From IMG/VR virus record IMGVR_UViG_3300034061_003277, positions 64,479 through 128,478 of that record: a stretch of 64,000 nt of DNA; one strand, given 5' to 3'. The position numbers and the translations under genes are program-made. Below the pieces are notes generated by a model, which saw only the letters and a list, made by a program, of their open reading frames with translations, searched no databases and was not told the origin of the DNA. Below, one piece after another: positions 26,042-33,727 of this stretch. Positions within the stretch are counted from its first letter, which is position 1. Each line of letters begins with the position of its first letter. Source of the DNA: a virus.

Positions 26042-26524
26042 ATGGCCAATATAGTACTTTTAAGTTGTTCTAAATCCAAATTAGACCACGCTGCCCCAGC
26101 ACAAGAACTATATTCAGCCTCCCCAATGTTTAAAAAAACATTAGAATACGGTAAGTCTCTCAAACCAGACAAAATGTACATATTGTCCGCTAAACATCAT
26201 TTAGTACCCCTAAATAAAAAATTAGCACCATATGACAAAACATTGAAAGAAATGCCAGCAGATGAAAAAGAAGCTTGGGGTGAAGAAGTAGCAAAACAGA
26301 TGAAATCATCTGGGATTGATCTTAAAAATGATAATTTTATATTTTTAACAGGTAACGAATATCTTAAACCATTATTAAAATATATTCCTTCTGATCATGT
26401 ATCTAAACCGATGGAAGGTAAACGTTTTGGTCAACGTTTAAGTTGGTTAAATTCTCAAATCCAAAACGTAAAAGAAGTAGTATTAAAAATTAAAAATATT
26501 TTAAATGAAATCTTTAAAAAATAA
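26042..26524 (+). CDS. DUF6884-like protein
   Basis: 160 residues. IVLLSCSKSKLDHAAPAQEL, YSASPMFKKTLEYGKSL, MYILSAKHHLVPLNKKLAPY, DKTLKEMP is the pattern of the family I recall as DUF6884 (LISCxKxK...ELYxSxxF...ILSAKHGL...PYDxTL). Distant relationship to YaaA and to the nucleoside-interacting CSxxKPY domain is possible. The middle of the C-terminal half (NDNFIFLTGNEYLKPLL) has an alpha/beta pattern. Function in phages is not established. The end overlaps the following gene by 20 nt. Confidence 0.6.
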   Translation: MANIVLLSCSKSKLDHAAPAQELYSASPMFKKTLEYGKSLKPDKMYILSAKHHLVPLNKKLAPYDKTLKEMPADEKEAWGEEVAKQMKSSGIDLKNDNFIFLTGNEYLKPLLKYIPSDHVSKPMEGKRFGQRLSWLNSQIQNVKEVVLKIKNILNEIFKK

Positions 26525-26744
26525 TATAAACGAATGTATTAAACTTTATCTTAATGATCTAAATGATTATGAAGATGGAATTGAAGATATAATACTAGCA
26601 GAATATGTTTTAGGTAATTTTAAAACACTACTAACAGAATCTAACACAGATCCTAAAATCTTACTAGCGGAAGTTATCAATAACTCAACAACAGAACATA
26701 AACAAGTATTTAAAGACTTTTTAGAATATTTGGAAAATATATAA
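26505..26744 (+). CDS. Small acidic hypothetical protein
   Basis: 79 residues, helical and acidic (LNDLNDYEDGIEDIILAEYV). TESNTDPKILLAEVINN near the middle. Begins inside the last 20 nt of the preceding gene, in another frame; the overlap suggests coupled translation. No family recognised. Confidence 0.4.
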   Translation: MKSLKNNINECIKLYLNDLNDYEDGIEDIILAEYVLGNFKTLLTESNTDPKILLAEVINNSTTEHKQVFKDFLEYLENI

Positions 26745-26750
26745 CTTATG

Positions 26751-26781
26751 TTTGGCTTTTTATCTATAGACGTTATCTTTA
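26751..26781 (+). promoter_or_regulatory. Bacteroidetes-type promoter
   Basis: TTTG 26751-26754, 19-bp spacer, TATCTTTA 26774-26781; 22 bp to ATG 26804. Shares an extended TTTGGC box with the others. Confidence 0.65.
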
Positions 26782-26803
26782 TAGTAAATAAAAAATAAAA
26801 GTT

Positions 26804-27040
26804 ATGAGTATTGATCCAACATTACAAACAAAAAAGTTTACATCACCTGACGGCACAGTTCGTTATATTAAAGATGGTAAATTACACAACTGGGAAGGAC
26901 CAGCATTAATCACACCTGAAGGTAAAGAAGAGTATTATATCAATGGTACTCAACACACTAAAGATAGTCATAAAAAAGCTAGAAAAGACGGAGTTGGATT
27001 GCCGTGGTATAAATCAGGTGTCGCAAAACAACGATTCTAA
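26804..27040 (+). CDS. Small MORN/YwqK-like repeat protein
   Basis: 78 residues. VRYIKDGKLHNWEGPALITP then EEYYINGTQHTKD follows the LHxxxGPA...YYINGxxH pattern of degenerate MORN/YwqK-type repeats, which form beta hairpins. The tail KDGVGLPWYKSG is basic. Short proteins of this kind occur in T4-like marine phages (recalled). Function unknown. It is transcribed alone from a host-type promoter. Confidence 0.5.
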   Translation: MSIDPTLQTKKFTSPDGTVRYIKDGKLHNWEGPALITPEGKEEYYINGTQHTKDSHKKARKDGVGLPWYKSGVAKQRF

Positions 27041-27050
27041 TTTCTTTTGA

Positions 27051-27059
27051 ATATTTATT
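27051..27059 (+). promoter_or_regulatory. Late-type promoter motif, ATATTTATT form
   Basis: 24 bp before ATG 27084; it puts the tagged gene that follows under late control although it sits amid host-promoter genes. Confidence 0.5.
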
Positions 27060-27083
27060 GTAAACATACTAAAAAACAGGATA

Positions 27084-27551
27084 ATGAATAAAGAATTTCT
27101 TAAAATGCAAAAAATTGCTGGTTTAATCACTGAAGGTCAATATAAAAATAAATTAAGCGAAATTATAGGCGACATTGATGACACTCCACACCCAGATGGA
27201 GATTTTGACCCAATGGATTATGCTGACGACTATACCCCACCAGCATATGAAGCCATTAATGATTTAATGGATTATATACGCCAAGGTACCGGAGTTCGCG
27301 GTCAAATAAAACCATACCGTTCAATCTCTTGGCTACCAGGAGTATCAGCAGAAGATGGAGATATGGATATGTTGACCTATAAAAAAGGAAAACAAGAAAT
27401 AGCAATCGGAGCAGATGATGTATATCAAGACCCAAATGATGAGAATTTTAAATCATGGGTAATTGACTCAAACGATCCTGATCTTGATTTTGGAGAATAT
27501 TTAACTTTTAATGAAGTAGTAGATGCTGTTTCAAATTGGTTAGAATCATAA
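27084..27551 (+). CDS. Small acidic protein with MQKIAGLITE tag
   Basis: 155 residues. N-terminus MNKEFLKMQKIAGLITEGQY is a near-perfect copy of the tag at 11590 (FLKMQKLAGVITESQY), with I-T-E as a candidate prohead-protease site. The remainder is acidic (DIDDTPHPDGDFDPMDYADD, DPDLDFGEY) with no known domain. Late motif upstream. Likely co-packaged with the head, by analogy with T4 internal proteins; not shown. Confidence 0.55.
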   Translation: MNKEFLKMQKIAGLITEGQYKNKLSEIIGDIDDTPHPDGDFDPMDYADDYTPPAYEAINDLMDYIRQGTGVRGQIKPYRSISWLPGVSAEDGDMDMLTYKKGKQEIAIGADDVYQDPNDENFKSWVIDSNDPDLDFGEYLTFNEVVDAVSNWLES

Positions 27552-27570
27552 TCTAAAAAACATATTAAAT

Positions 27571-27596
27571 AAAATTTGGCCTTCGGGCCATTTTTT
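27571..27596 (+). terminator. Intrinsic terminator GGCC-TTCG-GGCC
   Basis: TGGCC (27577-27581), TTCG, GGCCA (27586-27590) and six Ts, about 20 bp after the tagged gene. Confidence 0.8.
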
Positions 27597-27606
27597 ATTA
27601 TCTTTA
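27575..27606 (+). promoter_or_regulatory. Bacteroidetes-type promoter enclosing a terminator
   Basis: TTTG 27575-27578, 20-bp spacer containing the hairpin, TATCTTTA 27599-27606; 14 bp to ATG 27621. Confidence 0.7.
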
Positions 27607-27620
27607 TAAAAACAACTGTT

Positions 27621-28151
27621 ATGAAAATAGGATTTTGTGGGACAATGAGTGTAGGTAAGTCAACACTCGTACATGCATTAAAAGAATTACCTGAATTTAA
27701 AGATTATTATTTTGCTACTGAACGTAGTAAGTATTTACGCGATTTAGGTATTCCATTAAATACTGATAGTACATTAAAAGGACAAACAATATTCTTAGCT
27801 GAACGTTGTTCTGAATTAATGCGTGAAGATGTTATCACTGATAGAACAATTATTGATGTGATTTCATTTGCTAAATGTGCTAATTCAATTCATGATGAAT
27901 ACAAAGAAGCATTTGTTAAGTATGCTGCTCCATTAATTTGGGAGTATGATTATATATTTTACGTGTCACCTGTTGGAGTTAGTATCGAAGATAATGGAGT
28001 AAGAGAAACAGATGCTGGGTATCGTAAACTAATTGATATTACTATTAAGGGTGTTATCAATGAAAATTTAAATCATATCCAAAACTTTGGTATTATTGCT
28101 GGCACTACTGAGGAGAGAATTAGACAAATTAAATCTTATTTGGGATTTTAA
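27621..28151 (+). CDS. P-loop nucleotide/nucleoside kinase (NadR/AAA_28-like)
   Basis: 176 residues from ATG 27621; the frame is open upstream from a TTG at 27576, but that would translate the terminator hairpin. P-loop GTMSVGKST at residues 7-15, then FATERSKYLRDLGIP and VITDRTIIDVISFAKC, the DR-type LID/NMP region of NadR-like or deoxynucleoside kinases. Acts on an unidentified nucleoside or nicotinamide riboside with ATP. It ends the accessory block. Confidence 0.7.
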   Translation: MKIGFCGTMSVGKSTLVHALKELPEFKDYYFATERSKYLRDLGIPLNTDSTLKGQTIFLAERCSELMREDVITDRTIIDVISFAKCANSIHDEYKEAFVKYAAPLIWEYDYIFYVSPVGVSIEDNGVRETDAGYRKLIDITIKGVINENLNHIQNFGIIAGTTEERIRQIKSYLGF

Positions 28152-28152
28152 T

Positions 28153-28161
28153 ATATTTATC
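28153..28161 (+). promoter_or_regulatory. Late-type promoter motif, ATATTTATC form
   Basis: 23 bp before ATG 28185; it opens the packaging/head gene series. Confidence 0.5.
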
Positions 28162-28184
28162 ATCAAAATCTAAATCCTAAAACA

Positions 28185-28796
28185 ATGAAACAACTTAATT
28201 TATTAAGACAAATTATTAAAGAAACCATCGCTGAGATGGATATTGATGAAATGGCTCGTCCTCCTAAAGGTATATCTTTAGTAGACGACTGGAAAGAAAA
28301 ATTAGCCGATCTAAAATCAGCTGAAATGACAAGCCCAGAAGATGCTGTTTTAAAAAGTAAAATATACGGTAAGAAAGGTGAACTTATGAAAACCGTTAAT
28401 GATATTACTACAGCTATGTCTGAAAAAGACGGTTCATCAAAAGGAATGATGACTAAGCAAAATGTAGCTAACTTAACTAGCCCTAAAGGAGTTGGAGACA
28501 CAGCTGGTTTAGCTCAAACTTTTAAAGCATTAACAAAATTCGGAATCTTAGAACCATCATCAGGATATGTTCAAGCAGATGACGAAACTGGAGATATTAC
28601 TGGAGATTATGAATTCAAAGCAAAACCAAAATCAGAAAACCCTGGTGCTAAAGGTCGTCCAAGAGTTGTAGATCCTGGTGTAAAATCAATAGGAGAGAAA
28701 ATTGCTGCTAAATTCGCTAAAGGAATTACAGATTTCACAGATGAGGAAAAAGCATATATTATGAATCTTTCTAAGATGGCTAAATCTAAAAAATAA
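28185..28796 (+). CDS. Tagged protein upstream of terminase
   Basis: 203 residues. N-terminus MKQLNLLRQIIKETIAEMD is a tag-like helix; I-A-E fits a prohead protease site. The rest is Lys/Ser/Thr-rich, with SKGMMTKQNVANLTSPKGVG and EYEFKAKPKSENPGAKGRPR, and a winged-helix-like C-terminal part cannot be excluded. Its position directly before the large terminase gene fits a small terminase, but no gp16-like coiled coil or helix-turn-helix is evident, so I leave it unassigned. Confidence 0.45.
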   Translation: MKQLNLLRQIIKETIAEMDIDEMARPPKGISLVDDWKEKLADLKSAEMTSPEDAVLKSKIYGKKGELMKTVNDITTAMSEKDGSSKGMMTKQNVANLTSPKGVGDTAGLAQTFKALTKFGILEPSSGYVQADDETGDITGDYEFKAKPKSENPGAKGRPRVVDPGVKSIGEKIAAKFAKGITDFTDEEKAYIMNLSKMAKSKK

Positions 28797-28811
28797 TCTT
28801 AAAAAATAGTT

Positions 28812-30392
28812 ATGAGTGAATCCCCAAACATTAGGGAGATAATTCGTGAAGAGTTTGTAAAGTGCGCCACTGATCCGGCGCACTTTATGAACAAATACTG
28901 CTTTATTCAACACCCACAAAGAGGTAGAATACATTTTAATCTTTATCCATTCCAAAGTAAAGTATTACATTTATGGAGAGATAATCCATATAGTATAGTA
29001 TTAAAATCACGCCAATTAGGTATATCAACACTAGCTGCTGGTTACTCTTTATGGCTTATGATGTTTCATAAGGACAAAAACGTATTATGTATAGCTACTA
29101 AACAAGAAACTGCTCGTAACATGGTTACGAAAGTTAAATTCATGTTTGACAACCTCCCATCATGGCTAAAAATACCAGCAGACGAAAATAATAAACTATC
29201 ACTACGTCTAAACAACGGATCACAAATTAAAGCCACATCTGCAAGTAGTGATGCAGGTCGATCAGAAGCAGTATCTTTGCTACTAGTCGATGAGGCAGCG
29301 TTTATTGAAGGAATTGGTGAGATATGGGCATCTGCTCAACAAACCTTAGCAACCGGTGGTGGAGCAATTGTATTATCTACTCCTTATGGTACTGGTAACT
29401 GGTTCCACCAAACATGGGTTAGAGCAGAAGCTCAAGAAAATGACTTTTTACCTATTAAATTACCTTGGTTTGTCCATCCTGAAAGAAATGAAGAATGGAG
29501 AAAAAAACAAGATGAATTATTAGGTGATCCTAGAATAGCGGCACAAGAGTGTGACTGTGATTTTAGTACATCTGGAGATATAGTATTCTATAGTGAATGG
29601 TTAGAATTTATTGGTCAAACAACTATTAAAGAACCATTAGAAAGAAGAGGAGCAGACCAAAATTTATGGATCTGGGAACCGGCTGATTATACACGAGATT
29701 ATTTAGTTACAGCCGACGTTGCTCGTGGGGATAGCAAAGACTTTTCAGCATTCCATGTTATAGACATAGCAACTAATACTCAAGTAGCAGAATATAAAGG
29801 ACAATTATCACCTAAAGAATTTGGTTATTTCTTAGTAGCTATAGCTACAGAATATAATCAAGCTCTATTAGCTGTAGAAAATGCTAACATAGGATGGGCT
29901 ACATTAGACTCAATACAAGAAAGAGGATATAGAAATCTATATTTTTCTCCTAAATCTGACACTAATGTTACAGCTGAGACATATTTTAACAAATTTGAAA
30001 ACCCAGACAATACTGTTCCTGGTTTTACAATGTCTATGAGAACAAGACCACTAGTAATTAATAAATTTAGGGAGTATATCGGCGATAAAAGCGTTACTAT
30101 ACAGTCTAAACGGTTACTAGAGGAAATGAAAGTATTTATATGGAAAAATGGTCGACCTGAAGCTCAATCGGGTTATAACGACGATTTAGTAATGAGTTTT
30201 GGCATAGCTATGTATCTAAGAGATACATCTTTAAAATTTAGACAGCAAAGTTTAGATCTTACACGAAATATGTTAAATAATATTACTTCAGCTAGGAATT
30301 CTTCTTTAGGTGCGTATAATACAGCGAGTCCAAATAACCCATATAATTTTAATGTTAATGGGCAACAGGAAGATTTAAATTGGTTATTTTAA
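28812..30392 (+). CDS. Terminase large subunit, T4 gp17 type
   Basis: 526 residues. ATPase: Walker A variant KSRQLGIST at 65-73, Walker B LLLVDEAAF at 156-164, coupling motif STPYGTG at 189-195. Nuclease: TADVARGDSKDFS with Asp at 302, AVENANIG with Glu at 356, and YNDDLVMSFGIA near 455-466. This is the DNA-packaging motor and headful nuclease that docks on the portal encoded 20 bp downstream. It is shorter than T4 gp17 (610 residues), as in many marine T4-like phages. Confidence 0.93.
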   Translation: MSESPNIREIIREEFVKCATDPAHFMNKYCFIQHPQRGRIHFNLYPFQSKVLHLWRDNPYSIVLKSRQLGISTLAAGYSLWLMMFHKDKNVLCIATKQETARNMVTKVKFMFDNLPSWLKIPADENNKLSLRLNNGSQIKATSASSDAGRSEAVSLLLVDEAAFIEGIGEIWASAQQTLATGGGAIVLSTPYGTGNWFHQTWVRAEAQENDFLPIKLPWFVHPERNEEWRKKQDELLGDPRIAAQECDCDFSTSGDIVFYSEWLEFIGQTTIKEPLERRGADQNLWIWEPADYTRDYLVTADVARGDSKDFSAFHVIDIATNTQVAEYKGQLSPKEFGYFLVAIATEYNQALLAVENANIGWATLDSIQERGYRNLYFSPKSDTNVTAETYFNKFENPDNTVPGFTMSMRTRPLVINKFREYIGDKSVTIQSKRLLEEMKVFIWKNGRPEAQSGYNDDLVMSFGIAMYLRDTSLKFRQQSLDLTRNMLNNITSARNSSLGAYNTASPNNPYNFNVNGQQEDLNWLF

Positions 30393-30400
30393 TATTTATA
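30392..30400 (+). promoter_or_regulatory. Late-type promoter motif ATATTTATA
   Basis: Exact motif starting at the last base of the terminase stop, 11 bp before ATG 30412. Confidence 0.6.
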
Positions 30401-30411
30401 AATAAAAACAA

Positions 30412-32328
30412 ATGGCAGATACTAACATTTTTACCCGACTAAGACGATTATTCTCAACTGATGTAATAATTCGTAATGCCGGAGGAAACGAGTTAAAAGT
30501 AATGGATGTTAATACTATCCAAACAAGTGGAGAATACTCAAATAATTCTCTAATGGATAGATTTAATCGCATATATTCAACTAATAGCACATCACTTTAC
30601 GGAGCTCAATTAAATCTTAACTATCAGTATCTTCGCCCCCAATTATACTCAGATTACGATGCTATGGATACAGATGCGATTATCTCATCAGCATTAGATA
30701 TCATAGCAGACGAAAGTACATTAAAAAATGATATGGGTGAGGTACTTCAAATTAGAAGTAGTGATGAAGATATCCAAAAGATATTATACAACTTATTTTA
30801 TGATGTATTAAATATTGAATTCAATTTATGGTCTTGGGTTCGCCAAATGTGTAAATATGGTGACTTTTTCTTAAAACTTGAAATCACTGAAAAGTTTGGT
30901 GTATATAATGTTATACCATACACCGCTTATCATATTATGAGAGAAGAAGGATATGACAAAGCAGCACCAGCAGCAGTAAGATTCAAATATAGCCCAGATG
31001 GATATGCCGGAGGAAGTGGATATTATGGTACTCCAAACGCTTATGGTTCATACAATAATAACAAAGATGATAATTCTATCTATTTTGATAATTATGAGAT
31101 GGCTCATTTTCGTTTAATGACTGATGTTAACTATCTTCCATATGGTAGATCATATCTAGAACCTGCTCGTAAATTATTTAAACAATATGTTTTAATGGAA
31201 GATGCTATGCTTATTCATAGAATTGCTCGCGCCCCAGAAAAACGTATTTTCTATGTAAACGTTGGTTCTATTCCTCCAAATGAAGTTGAAAACTTCATGC
31301 AGAAGACTATTTCTTCTATGAAGAGAACACCTCTTATGGATCCTCAAACAGGTGAATATAATTTAAAATACAATCAACAAAATATGTTGGAAGATTTTTA
31401 TATTCCTATTAGAGGTAATGACCAAACAACTCGTATTGAACCTACAAAAGGTATGGAATATGATGGTATCACAGACGTAGTTTATTTAAGAGATAAATTA
31501 TTCGCTGCTTTAAAAGTACCTAAAGCGTTTATGGGTTACGAGAAGGATTTAACAGGTAAAGCAACATTAGCCGCCGAAGATATTCGATTTGCTCGTACAA
31601 TTGACCGTATCCAACGTATCATGCTATCAGAATTATATAAAATAGCATTAGTTCATTTATATACTCAAGGGTATAAGAGTGAAAATTTAACTAATTTTGA
31701 TTTAACATTAACTACTCCTTCTATCATATATGATCAAGAAAGAATAGCATTAATGAAAGAAAAAGTAGATTTAGCTCGCCAGATGATGGAAACTAAACTA
31801 TTACCTACCAATTGGATTTACGATAACATATTCCACTTAAGTGAGGATCAATATGATGAATATAGAGATTTAATCACACAAGATCAAAAGCGTACCTTTA
31901 GATTAAAACAAATAGAAAATGAAGGTAATGACCCAATGGAATCTGGTAAATCATATGGTACACCTCATGATCTAGCTTATCTATACGGTAAAGGCAGATA
32001 CGCAGGTATGGACGGAGGAGTACCAGCAGGATATGGTGAAGATTTAACACTAGGTCGCCCTAAAGAAAGAGCATCTGACATAGGTACTCAAGATAATGCT
32101 TTAGGCACAGACAGATTAGGAAATATAGGTATGAAGAAAGGAGACGATACAGGTGAAGATAAAAATATAGGAAATAATTTTAAAGGTAATTCACCTTTAG
32201 CGTTAGAAAATGCTCAAGTTTCATTTCTAAAAAATAGACAACTGTTTGAAAGTTTAGAAAAGAAAATAGTATTCGCACATCAACCTGAAGAGAAATCGTT
32301 ATTAGATGAATCTAATATAAAGGAATAA
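30412..32328 (+). CDS. Portal protein, T4 gp20 type
   Basis: 638 residues. Characteristic T4-type portal segments: MDTDAIISSALDIIADEST near residue 85, LEPARKLFKQYVLMEDAMLI HRIARAPEKRIFYVNVG spread over about 245-285, and KGMEYDGITDVVYLRDKLFA ALKVPKAFMGYEKDLTGKATL at about 345-385. A C-terminal Gly-rich and acidic extension makes it longer than T4 gp20 (524). Forms the dodecameric vertex ring for DNA entry. Placed between terminase and protease-core genes as in T4-like phages. Confidence 0.92.
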   Translation: MADTNIFTRLRRLFSTDVIIRNAGGNELKVMDVNTIQTSGEYSNNSLMDRFNRIYSTNSTSLYGAQLNLNYQYLRPQLYSDYDAMDTDAIISSALDIIADESTLKNDMGEVLQIRSSDEDIQKILYNLFYDVLNIEFNLWSWVRQMCKYGDFFLKLEITEKFGVYNVIPYTAYHIMREEGYDKAAPAAVRFKYSPDGYAGGSGYYGTPNAYGSYNNNKDDNSIYFDNYEMAHFRLMTDVNYLPYGRSYLEPARKLFKQYVLMEDAMLIHRIARAPEKRIFYVNVGSIPPNEVENFMQKTISSMKRTPLMDPQTGEYNLKYNQQNMLEDFYIPIRGNDQTTRIEPTKGMEYDGITDVVYLRDKLFAALKVPKAFMGYEKDLTGKATLAAEDIRFARTIDRIQRIMLSELYKIALVHLYTQGYKSENLTNFDLTLTTPSIIYDQERIALMKEKVDLARQMMETKLLPTNWIYDNIFHLSEDQYDEYRDLITQDQKRTFRLKQIENEGNDPMESGKSYGTPHDLAYLYGKGRYAGMDGGVPAGYGEDLTLGRPKERASDIGTQDNALGTDRLGNIGMKKGDDTGEDKNIGNNFKGNSPLALENAQVSFLKNRQLFESLEKKIVFAHQPEEKSLLDESNIKE

Positions 32329-32338
32329 GGACTTCGTC

Positions 32339-32347
32339 ATATTTATA
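32339..32347 (+). promoter_or_regulatory. Late-type promoter motif ATATTTATA
   Basis: Exact motif 14 bp before ATG 32362. Confidence 0.6.
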
Positions 32348-32361
32348 ATAAAAAATTCTTA

Positions 32362-33216
32362 ATGGAAATTAAACATTCCAAATATAAAAATACGGGTATT
32401 CTTTTTGAGTTACTCGTTAGACAAATTACATCTGATACTTTGTCAAATAAAGACTCAAAGGCTACTGGTATCCTCAAAAAACATTTTGTTAAGACAGAAT
32501 TAGGGAGAGAATATAAGTTGTATGAGACTTTGTTAAAAAATACCAACTTAAGTGAGGGTAAAGCAGATATGATAACAAACACTGTTTTGGAATCTGCTAA
32601 GCATCTTAATCAATCTATACTAAAAAGACAAAAGTATAATTTGATTAAAGAGATAAAACAACATTACAATATAGATGAGTTTTTTAAAACTAAATTGCCT
32701 AATTATAAGGCTCAAGCTTCTATATATATTTTGTTAGAAAATTATACTCAAGATGGCTCACCTAATCTAACACAAATTATCGATAATAAGATTACTCTTT
32801 TAGAATATTTAACATCTTCTAATTTAGATAAGAAAAATGTAGAAAGTGAAGTAATAGAGGAATTTAACTCACACGATAAAGACATACGTATCTTAACATA
32901 TAAAATTCTTTTAGAGAAATTTAATGCTAAATATGATAGCTTAAATTCTAACCAAAAATTAGTCTTAAAAGAATTCATCAACTCAACTGACTCAACCCCA
33001 AAACTAAAAATATTCTACAACCAGAAGATAAACGAAATAAAAAACGAGTTATCTATGTTGAGAATTACAGTGTCAGATAAAGTAACTAAAATAAAATTAG
33101 ACGAAGTTTCTTCACTTTTAAAGGAATTAGATAAAACATCTAATATGACCAATGATCATATGGTTAATTTGCTCCAATACTATGAGTTGTTGGAAGAATT
33201 GAAAAAAATTAAGTAA
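32362..33216 (+). CDS. Conserved helical protein of the head gene cluster
   Basis: 284 residues, almost all helical (KHSKYKNTGILFELLVRQIT, TLLKNTNLSEGKADMITNTV, KSEVIEEFNSHDKDI). I recall a similar protein between portal and prohead-protease genes in uncultured T4-like phages, but no activity. Lack of a tag and of acidic low-complexity segments argues against being the scaffold core. May be an assembly factor. Confidence 0.5.
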   Translation: MEIKHSKYKNTGILFELLVRQITSDTLSNKDSKATGILKKHFVKTELGREYKLYETLLKNTNLSEGKADMITNTVLESAKHLNQSILKRQKYNLIKEIKQHYNIDEFFKTKLPNYKAQASIYILLENYTQDGSPNLTQIIDNKITLLEYLTSSNLDKKNVESEVIEEFNSHDKDIRILTYKILLEKFNAKYDSLNSNQKLVLKEFINSTDSTPKLKIFYNQKINEIKNELSMLRITVSDKVTKIKLDEVSSLLKELDKTSNMTNDHMVNLLQYYELLEELKKIK

Positions 33217-33217
33217 T

Positions 33218-33727
33218 ATGTTAAGTGAAAAACTAAAAGCGGTAATACGATCTGTAGTAAAAGAGATGAGCGCCACTGGTACTGGTGCTTCATATACTAC
33301 TGGAACAGGTATTGCTACTGCTACACCTGTTGTTAAAAAGAAAAACACAGCTAAAAATGCTAGTCAATATTTTAAAGCAGGTTATAAATTAGTTGACTCA
33401 GAAAAACTGGCTAAAAACTCTAAAGCTATTGATACCAAAAAATTGTGGGTTAACGAAGAGTCGGACGCTAAATTTAATATAGACGACTATATTAGTGGTT
33501 TAAATATTGAAGATGAAAAACTTAAAAAACATATAGCTGGAAAGATCGGAGATTATGATCAAATAGAAGCCCAACTAAATGATTTAAAAGATTTATTAGT
33601 TAAAGCTAAATACGACACTATAAATTACTATAAAGAAAACCCATCATATGATATAAAATACAGTACTAGTACTGCTAAAGAATATTTAAATGATTTAATT
33701 GAACTTTTCCAACCTAAACAAAAATGA
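33218..33727 (+). CDS. Hypothetical head-cluster protein
   Basis: 169 residues. MLSEKLKAVIRSVVKEMSAT is a tag-like N-terminal helix, then a Thr/Gly/Ala-rich stretch (GTGASYTTGTGIATATP), then a helical C-terminus (HIAGKIGDYDQIEAQLNDLK). Starts 1 bp after the previous stop and its stop overlaps the next ATG (ATGA). Function unknown; likely a prohead component by tag and location. Confidence 0.45.
   Translation: MLSEKLKAVIRSVVKEMSATGTGASYTTGTGIATATPVVKKKNTAKNASQYFKAGYKLVDSEKLAKNSKAIDTKKLWVNEESDAKFNIDDYISGLNIEDEKLKKHIAGKIGDYDQIEAQLNDLKDLLVKAKYDTINYYKENPSYDIKYSTSTAKEYLNDLIELFQPKQK

Noticed and set aside
27576-27620. Extended N-terminus of the kinase from a TTG (AFGPFFIIF)
   Set aside because: Same hairpin-derived sequence; the P-loop protein starts naturally at ATG 27621.
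28185-28796. Small terminase subunit assignment
   Set aside because: Only position supports it; the sequence lacks gp16-like features and has a packaging-type tag.
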